A stretch of 64,000 bases of DNA. Source: Nocardioides sp. CER19 (GTDB taxonomy: Bacteria > Actinomycetota > Actinomycetes > Propionibacteriales > Nocardioidaceae). The stretch is taken from the NCBI RefSeq assembly GCF_029846275.1, contig NZ_JARVWS010000003.1:372001-436000 (forward strand). The letters are read 5' to 3'. The position numbers and the translations under genes are program-made. The notes beneath the pieces are model-generated. The model was not told the origin of the DNA, made no database searches, and saw only the letters and a program-made list of their open reading frames with translations. This document shows, one piece after another, positions 42,940 to 50,833 of the stretch. Every line of letters begins with the position of its first letter. Position 1 is the stretch's first letter.

Positions 42940-44032
42940 ACCGCCGGGGCTGAGCGTCCGCCTCAAGCTCACCCTCAGCTATGCCGGGTTCCTCATGATC
43001 GCCGGTGCCCTGCTGCTCGCCGTCGTGTGGGTCTTCCTCCTGCGCTACGTCCCCGACGGCGTCCTCGTGACGCGCGGGCCCGCGTCACCGAACCGCACCG
43101 ACCTCCAGCGCGCGTTCACGCCGCGGGCCGTCCAGGCCATGGCGTTCCTCCTGGTCTTCGGCCTCGTCGGCGGCTGGATCCTCGCCGGCCGGATGCTCGC
43201 TCCGCTGACGCGGATCACCGACGCGACCCGCCGCGCGGCGAACGGGTCGCTCAGCCACCGGATCGAGATGGAGGGCCCCAGCGACGAGTTCCGAGAGCTC
43301 GCCGACGCCTTCGACACGATGCTCGCCCAGCTCGAGGCGCACGTCGAGGAGCAGAAGCGGTTCGCCGCCAACGCCTCCCACGAGCTGCGCACCCCGCTGG
43401 CGATCACCCAGACGCTCCTCGACGTGGCGCGCAACGACCCCGATCGCGACACCGCGGAGCTCGTCCGCGTCCTCCACGCCGTCAACAGCCGGGCGATCGA
43501 CCTCACCGAGGCGCTGCTGCTGCTCAGTCGCGCGGACCAGCGCTCGTTCGCCCGCGAGCCCGTCGACCTGTCCCTGGCGGCCGAGGAGGCAACCGAGACG
43601 CTCCTCCCCCTCGCGGAGAAGCGCGGCATCGCCATCGAGACCTCGGGCGACCCGGCGCCCGCCATCGGCTCGCCGGCGCTCCTGCTGCAGATGACCACGA
43701 ACCTCGTCCACAACGCGATCGTCCACAACCTGCCGGCCGACGGATCGGTGTGGGTCAGCACCCACACCGACCAGTCGTACGTCGTCCTGGCGGTCGAGAA
43801 CACCGGCGAGAGGCTCGCTCCACGACTCGTCCCGACCCTCACGGAGCCCTTCCAACGGGGCAGCGAGCGCATCCACGGCGACCATGCGGGTGTCGGCCTC
43901 GGGCTGGCCATCGTCAAGAGCATCGCCCTGGCGCACGACGGGACCCTCACGCTCGTCGCCCGCCCCGAGGGCGGGCTGCGCGTGACGGTGCGGCTGCCGG
44001 CCGCTCCGGCTAGAGCTGGATCCCCCGCGTGA
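42932..44032 (+). CDS. VanS-like sensor histidine kinase
   Basis: I start at GTG 42932, overlapping the regulator stop, giving 366 residues. Two membrane segments (about residues 14-38 and 68-86) flank a short loop of about 30 residues, too small for a classical ligand domain, as in glycopeptide-sensing kinases. HAMP, H-box NASHELRTPLAITQ, N-box NLVHNAIVHN, G1 VENTGERL and G2 GVGLGLAI are present. It converges on the SDR gene with a 23-base overlap of the ends. Confidence 0.92.
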   Translation: MARPPGLSVRLKLTLSYAGFLMIAGALLLAVVWVFLLRYVPDGVLVTRGPASPNRTDLQRAFTPRAVQAMAFLLVFGLVGGWILAGRMLAPLTRITDATRRAANGSLSHRIEMEGPSDEFRELADAFDTMLAQLEAHVEEQKRFAANASHELRTPLAITQTLLDVARNDPDRDTAELVRVLHAVNSRAIDLTEALLLLSRADQRSFAREPVDLSLAAEEATETLLPLAEKRGIAIETSGDPAPAIGSPALLLQMTTNLVHNAIVHNLPADGSVWVSTHTDQSYVVLAVENTGERLAPRLVPTLTEPFQRGSERIHGDHAGVGLGLAIVKSIALAHDGTLTLVARPEGGLRVTVRLPAAPARAGSPA

Positions 44033-44768
44033 GCGCACCGTCGACGACGAGGTTGGTGCCGCTGACCCGGCGGGCGACCCGGCTCGCGAGGAACACGACC
44101 GGTCCGGCGATCTCCTCTGGCGTCCCCATGTGACCGGTGGGGTTGAGCCCGACGGCGGTGTCGAAGAGCTCTCGGTCGCCCGTCTCGATGCTCTGCCAGA
44201 CACCGCCCTCGAAGTAGGTGTTGCCCGGTGACACGGTGTTGGCACGGATGCCCTTGTCCGCCAGCTGCATCGCGAGACCGTTGATGTAGCCGATGATGGC
44301 CGTCTTCGCGGTCCCGTACGGGCCCGAGGCGAAGTCGGACTCGCGTCCGGACACGCTCGAGATCGCGATGATCGAAGGTGCCTCGCTGCGCTCGAGGTGG
44401 GGCAGCGCGGCGCGGACCAGCCGGACCGTGTGCATCAGGTCGACGTTGAGGCTGGTCTGCCAGTTCTCCTCGGTGTCGGGGATGGCGAGCGCGCTGACGT
44501 TGGCGACCACCACGTCGAGCCCGCCGAAGGCCCGCGCCGATTCCTCGACCCAGGCCGCCAGGGCCGCCGCGTCGCCGACGTCAACCACACTGCCGGTGAC
44601 GTCGCCGAGACTCGTCAGCGCGTCCTGCGTCGCCGCGACCTCGTCGGGCTTGCGCGCGCAGAACCCGACGGTGGCGCCCTCGTCGAGGAAGGCTGCGACG
44701 ATGGCTCGGCCGATCCCGCGCGTGCCGCCGGTGACCAGGACGCGGGTGCCGTTGAGCTGCAGATCCAT
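44010..44768 (-). CDS. Short-chain dehydrogenase/reductase (SDR)
   Basis: The ATG 44766-44768 has GAAAGG upstream. The 252-residue product is a classical SDR with TGGTRGIG cofactor motif, catalytic Ser in ISSVSG, YGTAK catalytic Tyr/Lys pair and the C-terminal SGTNLVVDGALTRG. It is the last gene of a run with an acetamidase-like, an alpha-hydroxyacid dehydrogenase and a Gfo/Idh oxidoreductase gene, so it probably acts in the same unidentified degradation pathway. The substrate is unknown. Confidence 0.92.
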   Translation of the reverse strand: MDLQLNGTRVLVTGGTRGIGRAIVAAFLDEGATVGFCARKPDEVAATQDALTSLGDVTGSVVDVGDAAALAAWVEESARAFGGLDVVVANVSALAIPDTEENWQTSLNVDLMHTVRLVRAALPHLERSEAPSIIAISSVSGRESDFASGPYGTAKTAIIGYINGLAMQLADKGIRANTVSPGNTYFEGGVWQSIETGDRELFDTAVGLNPTGHMGTPEEIAGPVVFLASRVARRVSGTNLVVDGALTRGIQL

Positions 44769-44805
44769 GAGCGGCCTTTCAGCTGGGGGGCCGAGGCCCC
44801 GATCT

Positions 44806-45814
44806 TCAGAGGGACCCGAGAGACCGTGCGCGTGCGCGCAGGTCGGCGTGGATGCCGCCGTAGGCCGTCGGCCCTCGGGAGGAGCGCCTTCGCCACCTTC
44901 ACGACGACGCTGTAGTTGGCGTCGACCACGTTGGCGACGGGGACCTGGGCGATCTGCGAGCACAGTTGGTAGGCGTCCATCGTGTGCAGGCCGTAGAGCT
45001 CCGCCACCCAGTGCACGACCTCGGCGTTCGCGATCCGCCAGGAGTCCTCGAGCGGACGGCTGGAGCCGATCGCCATCCAGTGGGTGTCGTCCTCGATGCG
45101 GGGCCAGGCCGGTGCGCCACCGTTGATCAGGTCGACGATCAGCGTGGTCGTCATCGCGCCCTCGACCGCCGTACCGCACGCCTCGCCCTCGCCCTGCCGG
45201 TAGTGGCCGTCACCGATGGAGAACAGGGCGCCCTCGACGTTGACGCCGAGGAAGACCGTCGACCCGGCCCGCATCTGGGGCGTGTCCATGTTGCCGCCGA
45301 AGCGGTCGGGGACCAGCGACGAGCGGGCCTCTCCCCCGGCCGGTGCGACGCCGACGGTGCCGAGCATCGGCTCGACCGGCAGGTCGATGCGGTGGTCGCT
45401 GTGCCGCGCGGCGAACGAGACCGTGTTGCGGTCCCCGTCGAGCTCGTAGATCCACGTCGTGTCGGGCAGCGGCTCCTGCAACGTGACGACGCGGTCGGTG
45501 CTGGTCATGCCGCCGAAGAACGGGATCGCGGCCGAGGCGCCCCAGTCGCGCGCTGGCGTCAGGTCGACCAGGTGGAGGACGAGGGTGTCGCCGGGCTCGG
45601 CACCCTCGACGTGGAACGGGCCGGTCTGCGGGTTGACGAACCGGAGGTCCACCTTGGCGGTCGACAGGTCGTCGACGCTGCGCAGCACCCCGCCGAACGC
45701 GTCGTCGGACCAGAGTCGCAGCGCGGTGCCCGGCGCGACCCGCATGGTGGGCGCGACGCCGCCGAACGTGTAGGCGTACTGCTCGCGGGTCGGCGTGTAC
45801 TCGACGACGTCCAT
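44806..45814 (-). pseudogene. Acetamidase/formamidase-family protein with a probable frameshift near its 3' end
   Basis: From ATG 45812-45814 the first 310 or so residues match the FmdA/AmdA family (GPFHVEGAEPGDTLVLHL, GNMDTPQMRAGSTVFLGV, GDGHYRQGEGEACGTAVE, MDAYQLCSQIAQV). After VVVKVAKALLP the frame changes to a basic, GC-biased tail that runs 150 bases into the SDR gene. Removing one base at the GGG run (44872-44874) gives AYGGIHADLRARARSLGSL and a TGA at 44806-44808, 37 bases before the SDR start, with proper codon use. The shift alters only the extreme C-terminus, so some activity may survive. It would hydrolyse a small amide. Confidence 0.75.
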
Positions 45815-45827
45815 GCGGGCAACCTAC

Positions 45828-47051
45828 TCAGGCGGCACGCAGCCGTACATGGTCACGCGTGAGGTCGCCGACCTGCGTCACGCCCAGCAGGGCCAGGGTG
45901 CTCGCGAGCTCGGTCCGGAGGATGTCGGCGGCCCGCTGCACGCCGCGTTCCCCGCCGGCCATCAGCCCGTAGAGGTAGGCCCGGCCGACCAGGGCCGCGC
46001 GGGCTCCGAAGGCGACCGCGGCAGCGACGTCGCTGCCCGAGAGGATCCCGCCGTCGACGTAGACCTCCGCCCGGTCGCCGATCGCGTCGACGATGCCGGG
46101 CAGCACCTCGAGCGGCGTCGGCGCGCGGTCGAGCTGGCGTCCGCCGTGGTTGGAGACCACGACGGCGTCGGCCCCGGCGTCGACGACAGCCATCGCGTCG
46201 GCGGTCGTCTGGATGCCCTTGACCACCATCGGCCCCGGCCACGCGGACCGGATCCACGACAGGTCGGCCAGGGTGGCCGAAGGGTCGAACATCTGCCCCA
46301 CCAGCTCCGCCACCGTGCCGTCGAACGAGTGGAGCGAGGCGAACTCCAGGGGTTCCGTGGTGAGCAGGTCGAACCACCACGCGGGGTGCAGGGCACCGTC
46401 GACGAGCGTTCGTGCTGACAGCGTGGGCGGGATGGTCAGCCCGTTGCGCTCGTCGCGCAGGCGCCGACCGGGCACCGGCGTGTCGACGGTGAGCACGAGC
46501 GCCTCGTACCCCGCCTCCCGCGCTCGCTCCACCAGGCCGCGGCTGGCCTCCCGGTCGCGCCACAGGTAGAGCTGGAACCACAGCCTCGCCGTCGGTACGT
46601 CGGCCGCGAGCCGCTCGACCGACGTGGTGCCCATCGTGGAGAGCGCGTAGGGGATGCCGACGCGGGCGGCCACGCGCGCGACCGCTGGCTCACCCTCCGT
46701 GTGCATCATCCGGGTGAACCCGGTCGGGGCGAGGACGAGCGGCGCCGCCGACGGCCGCCCGAGGATCGTCGTCGAGGTGTCCACCGACGACACGTCGCGC
46801 AGCACCTGGGGCACGAGCTCGACGCGCGCGTACGCCGCTCGCGATCGGCCCAGCCCGATCTCGTCCCCCGCCGCCCCGTCGGTGTAGTCGAAGACGGCGC
46901 GCGGCGCCCGGCGTCGGGCCAACGTCCGCAGGTCGCGGATCGAGGCGGCGTGCGACACGCGCTCAGCGCGGGTCACCCGCAGGCGGGGACGCAGCAGGGG
47001 CGACAGCTCCGACCACCGGGGCCAGCGCCGGTCGGTCGCCCCCGTGCTCAT
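45828..47051 (-). CDS. FMN-dependent alpha-hydroxyacid dehydrogenase (lactate/mandelate dehydrogenase-like)
   Basis: The start is ATG 47049-47051 in an ATGA overlap with the Gfo/Idh gene; an upstream open extension is antisense. The 407-residue product has the family landmarks: LAPTGFTRMMH near residue 105, VVKGIQTTADA with the flavin-contacting Lys, SNHGGRQLD with the catalytic His, and YVDGGILSGSDV and ALVGRAYLYGL at the phosphate site. It would oxidise an L-2-hydroxy acid to the 2-oxo acid. It is closest in pattern to mandelate or lactate dehydrogenases; the exact substrate is open. Confidence 0.9.
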   Translation of the reverse strand: MSTGATDRRWPRWSELSPLLRPRLRVTRAERVSHAASIRDLRTLARRRAPRAVFDYTDGAAGDEIGLGRSRAAYARVELVPQVLRDVSSVDTSTTILGRPSAAPLVLAPTGFTRMMHTEGEPAVARVAARVGIPYALSTMGTTSVERLAADVPTARLWFQLYLWRDREASRGLVERAREAGYEALVLTVDTPVPGRRLRDERNGLTIPPTLSARTLVDGALHPAWWFDLLTTEPLEFASLHSFDGTVAELVGQMFDPSATLADLSWIRSAWPGPMVVKGIQTTADAMAVVDAGADAVVVSNHGGRQLDRAPTPLEVLPGIVDAIGDRAEVYVDGGILSGSDVAAAVAFGARAALVGRAYLYGLMAGGERGVQRAADILRTELASTLALLGVTQVGDLTRDHVRLRAA

Positions 47052-47932
47052 CGCGTCGGCTCGCCCTCGAGCTGCGCCTGCGCCTCCGCGATCAGCTCCA
47101 CGACGCGAGTGCCGAAGCCGACGTCGAGCGGATGGGACGCGCCTTCTGCGGCGGCGACCAGCTCCTCGGCGGCGGTCGCGAGAGCGTCGACGAAGGCGTC
47201 GGGCCGTCGTGGCATGAGTGACACGCCGGTCTCGCCCCAGACGGCGGCCTCGAAGCCCTCTGCAGCGGGCGGCGCGAACTGGGTCAGCGTGACGGTGCTC
47301 AGCGCGCCCGACCCGTGCCGAAGCGTCAGGTTCACCAGGTCTCCTCGCCCGCCCACCGCGCTCAGGGACGTCACGGGCCCGAGACACGCGTCGAGGGTCG
47401 ACAACGCGTGCGGTGCGATGTCCCAGAGGGCCCCGCGCTCGTGGCGCCACGCCGAGGCCCCGAACGGGTTGCCCGGCTCCTGCAGGGCGCTGAACCACCT
47501 GACCCAGCCGCCCTTCCAGCCGTCGGTCGAACGCACCTGGTCGAACCAGGCGCGGGACTCCTCGACGAAGCGGTCGGTGAAGAAGACCACCGACGCCACC
47601 CCCGCCTCGGCGGCGGCGTCCCGCAGCCGCCGTGCCGACTCGACGTCGGCGGCGACCGGCTTGTCGAGCAGCAGGTGCTTCCCAGCCCGCGCGGCCTCGA
47701 GCGCGAGCTCCGCCTGCGTCCCTGGCGGGACCGCGAACGCGACCGCCTCGACGTCGCTGAGCAGGGCGTCATAGCTCTCGTAGGCGGTCGTGCCGAGCTC
47801 CTCGGCGAGCGACCGCGCCTTGTGCGGGTCGCGGCCCCACACGCCGACGAGGTCCGCACCGGGGGCAGCCACGAGGCCCGGACCATGCGTCATCGTCGCC
47901 CATGGACCCGTGCCGACCAGACCAAATCGCAT
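47048..47932 (-). CDS. Gfo/Idh/MocA-family NAD(P)-dependent oxidoreductase
   Basis: The 294-residue product has an N-terminal Rossmann domain (GLVGTGPWATMTHGPGL) and the family motif GKHLLLDKPVA around residue 90, followed by the alpha/beta C-terminal domain. The ATG is at 47930-47932. As first gene of a run with hydroxyacid dehydrogenase, acetamidase-like and SDR genes it probably oxidises or reduces a sugar-like or hydroxylated substrate. It is slightly shorter than most family members (about 330 or more). Confidence 0.9.
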   Translation of the reverse strand: MRFGLVGTGPWATMTHGPGLVAAPGADLVGVWGRDPHKARSLAEELGTTAYESYDALLSDVEAVAFAVPPGTQAELALEAARAGKHLLLDKPVAADVESARRLRDAAAEAGVASVVFFTDRFVEESRAWFDQVRSTDGWKGGWVRWFSALQEPGNPFGASAWRHERGALWDIAPHALSTLDACLGPVTSLSAVGGRGDLVNLTLRHGSGALSTVTLTQFAPPAAEGFEAAVWGETGVSLMPRRPDAFVDALATAAEELVAAAEGASHPLDVGFGTRVVELIAEAQAQLEGEPTR

Positions 47933-47984
47933 GCGGGCACCGTACGCCGACCCGCGACGGCTTGTCCCCCGACGCGACCGCGCC

Positions 47985-50717
47985 TCAGCCGGCCCGAGCC
48001 CGCAACCGGGTGACCCACTTGGCGACCTCGGTCAGCAGGAAGATCACCACCGCGAGGACGGCGGTCAGCAGCCACTCCCGCGGGCCGATCGGCGCGGAGC
48101 CGAAGGCGGTGTTGGCGATCGGCAGGTAGCAGTAGAGCAGCTGCAGCCCGATCATCGCGGCCGCGCTCCACCACACGAGCCGATTGCCGCGCAGCACGTC
48201 CGGAGTGAGGCTGGAGCGGTCCAGGAAGCGGCAGTTGAACAGATAGGCCAGCTGCCCCAGGGCGAGCATCGTCACCGCCGTGGTCTGGGCCTCGTCGAGC
48301 GCGATGCCGCGGTGGTGGTCGTAGTAGAAGACGCCCATGGTCGCGCCGCCGATCAGGAGGCCGACCAGCGCGATCCGGCGTACGGCGGAGGGCGGGACGA
48401 TCGCCTCCCCCGACCGCCGGGGTGGACGGGTCATGATCCCGCGCTCGGCCCGCTCGTTGGACAGCGCGAGCGCCAGCGTCACCGAGGTCACCATGTTGAT
48501 CCACAGCACCTGCACGGGCGCGAGCGGCAACGTGAGGCCGAAGAGGACGGCCACCAGGATCACCAGCGACTGGGCACCGTTGGTGGGCAGCAGGAACAGC
48601 AGCGAGCGGCGCACGTTGTCGTAGATGCGCCGGCCCTCCTCGACGGCGCGCTCGATGGTCGCGAAGTTGTCGTCGGCGAGGACGATGTCGGCGGCCTCCT
48701 TGGTCGCCTCCGTGCCCTTGATGCCCATGGCCACCCCGACGTCGGCCCGCGTCAGCGCGGGGGCGTCGTTGACGCCGTCGCCCGTCATCGCGACCACCTC
48801 GCCGTGCGCCTGGAGCGCCGCCACGATCCGCAGCTTGTGCTCCGGACTGGTCCGGGCATAGATGTCGACGTCGCGTACGACGGCACGGAGCGCCTCGACC
48901 GACATCGACTCCAGCTCGGCGCCGGTGAGGACCGGGCTGGCGGTGCTCTCCACGATGCCCATCTCCCGGCCGATCGCGAGCGCCGTCCCGGCGTGGTCGC
49001 CGGTGATCATCTTGACCCGCACCCCGGCGGTCGCGCACAGCGCGATCGCGTCGACCGCCTCGGGACGGGGTGGGTCGACGATGCCGACCAGGCCGGCCAG
49101 CTCGAGCCCGCGCTCGAGGTCGGCGTGCGACAGCGTCGAGGCGCCGGGGTCCGGGCGGGCGTGCGCGGCCGCGAGCACCCGCAGCCCGCCGGCGCCGATC
49201 TCGTCGATCTGGGTCTCCCAGAACGCCACGTCGATCGGCTCCGCCGCACCGGTCGGCCCGGTCTGCGTGGCACAGCGCTCCAGGATCCGGTCGGGGGCGC
49301 CCTTGACGAGCACGTGGAGCGCGCCGTCCGGGTCACGCGCCAGCACGCCCATGTACTTGTGAGCCGGGTCGAACGGCACCACCGCGACCCGTCGCCAGCC
49401 GTCGGTGACGAACCCTGCCTTGGGGCCCAGCAGGCTGACGGCACCTTCGGTCGGCTCGCCCACGAGGCGCCACTGCGACCCGTCCTCCACCACCGCGGCG
49501 TCGTTGCAGATGGCCATGTCCTCGACCAGCCGTGCGAGGTCCGGACGGTCCGCGACCGTCACCACGTCGGCGTCCAGCGTGACCTCGCCGATCGGCGCGT
49601 AGCCGAGTCCGCTGACCTCGAACCGGGAGCCGGCGGTGCGCACCATCCGGGCGGTCATCTCGTTCCTCGTCAGCGTGCCGGTCTTGTCGGAGCAGATGGT
49701 CGAGACGGCACCCAGCGTCTCCACCGAGGGGAGTCGGCGCGTGATCGCCCGCCGGCGCGCCATCTGCTGCACCCCGAGCGCCAGCGTGATCGTGACCAGG
49801 GCCGGAAGCCCTTCCGGCACCGCGGCCACGGCGAACCCGATCGCCGCGCTGAGCAGGTCGGGCACGGTGAAGCGGTGGAGCCATCGACCGATGAGGATCA
49901 TCACGAGGGCCATCACGAGGATCAGGACCGCGAGCTTCTTGCCGAGCGCGTCGAGCGACCGGGTGAGCGGTGTCTCGACGGCCTCGACCCGCGAGATCAT
50001 CGTCTGGATCCGGCCGATCTGGGTCTCCTGCCCGGTGGCGACCACCACGCCGGACCCGGTGCCGGCGACGATGAGCGTCCCGGAGTGGACCATGCTCCTC
50101 CGGTCGCCCACCCCCGCGTCCGCAGGGACGACGCCGGCGTCCTTCGCCGTCGGGACGGACTCACCGGTCAGCGCCGACTCCTCGGCCTGGAGGCCGTTGG
50201 CCTCCAGCAGCCGTACGTCGGCCGGCACGCGGTCGCCCGCGCGCAGCCGCACGACGTCGCCCGGCACCAGCGCGTCGGCGTCCACATCGGCCACCGAGCC
50301 CGACCGCACCGCGTGGGCCTGGACCGAGAGCATGTCCTTGATGGCGTCCAGCGCCCGCTCCGCGCGGCCCTCCTGCACCAGGCCGATGACCGCGTTGATC
50401 ACCGCGACGCCCAGGATGACCGAGAAGTCGACCCACTCAGCCAGGACCGCCTTGGCCGCGGCCGCCACCAGCAGGATGTAGATGAGGACGTCGTCGAACT
50501 GCGCGAGCGCGCGTCGCCACCACGGTGAGCGCTGGGGCGGTGCCAGCCGATTGGGACCGAACCGCTCCCGGCGCCGTGACGCCTCCTCCTCGGTCAGGCC
50601 GTCCGGGCGGCTGTCGAGAGCGACGAGCACGTCGTCCGGGGGTCTCGACCACGGGGTGTCGACCGTTGCTTCGGCCGGCGAGAAGGGGTCGGTGGCCCGA
50701 GTCAGGTCCGAGGACAT
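47985..50717 (-). CDS. P2-type cation-transporting ATPase (CtpF/PMR1-like)
   Basis: From ATG 50715-50717 the product has 910 residues: cation-ATPase N-terminal domain (about 25-90), actuator with LTGESVPT, PEGLPA in M4, phosphorylation site SDKTGTLTRNE, nucleotide domain, hinge TGDGVNDAPAL and a C-terminal set of membrane helices. PEGLP points to the Ca2+/Mn2+-type P2 group. In M6 the family sequence NxxxD reads NMVTS here, so the site-II Asp is Ser, as in CtpF-like pumps, and the transported ion is uncertain. It is divergent from phosphoketolase. Confidence 0.93.
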   Translation of the reverse strand: MSSDLTRATDPFSPAEATVDTPWSRPPDDVLVALDSRPDGLTEEEASRRRERFGPNRLAPPQRSPWWRRALAQFDDVLIYILLVAAAAKAVLAEWVDFSVILGVAVINAVIGLVQEGRAERALDAIKDMLSVQAHAVRSGSVADVDADALVPGDVVRLRAGDRVPADVRLLEANGLQAEESALTGESVPTAKDAGVVPADAGVGDRRSMVHSGTLIVAGTGSGVVVATGQETQIGRIQTMISRVEAVETPLTRSLDALGKKLAVLILVMALVMILIGRWLHRFTVPDLLSAAIGFAVAAVPEGLPALVTITLALGVQQMARRRAITRRLPSVETLGAVSTICSDKTGTLTRNEMTARMVRTAGSRFEVSGLGYAPIGEVTLDADVVTVADRPDLARLVEDMAICNDAAVVEDGSQWRLVGEPTEGAVSLLGPKAGFVTDGWRRVAVVPFDPAHKYMGVLARDPDGALHVLVKGAPDRILERCATQTGPTGAAEPIDVAFWETQIDEIGAGGLRVLAAAHARPDPGASTLSHADLERGLELAGLVGIVDPPRPEAVDAIALCATAGVRVKMITGDHAGTALAIGREMGIVESTASPVLTGAELESMSVEALRAVVRDVDIYARTSPEHKLRIVAALQAHGEVVAMTGDGVNDAPALTRADVGVAMGIKGTEATKEAADIVLADDNFATIERAVEEGRRIYDNVRRSLLFLLPTNGAQSLVILVAVLFGLTLPLAPVQVLWINMVTSVTLALALSNERAERGIMTRPPRRSGEAIVPPSAVRRIALVGLLIGGATMGVFYYDHHRGIALDEAQTTAVTMLALGQLAYLFNCRFLDRSSLTPDVLRGNRLVWWSAAAMIGLQLLYCYLPIANTAFGSAPIGPREWLLTAVLAVVIFLLTEVAKWVTRLRARAG

Positions 50718-50793
50718 GCCCCCAGGCTCCCGCGTCCCGGCGCCGGAAGGTAGGTCTGGACGCGCACCGGTGGCACGGGCGTACCGTGCAGGT

Positions 50794-50807
50794 GGGCCGT
50801 CGGGCCC
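50794..50807. promoter_or_regulatory. Short palindrome in the ATPase/phosphoketolase divergent promoter region
   Basis: GGGCC (50794-50798) and GGCCC (50803-50807) form a 14-bp dyad with a four-base centre, 27 bases upstream of the phosphoketolase GTG. It resembles in outline the G/C dyads of dormancy (DosR-type) regulators but lacks their conserved core, so this is only a candidate site. Confidence 0.25.
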
Positions 50808-50833
50808 GTCCTTCTCGGGTGGAGGAGACCCTC

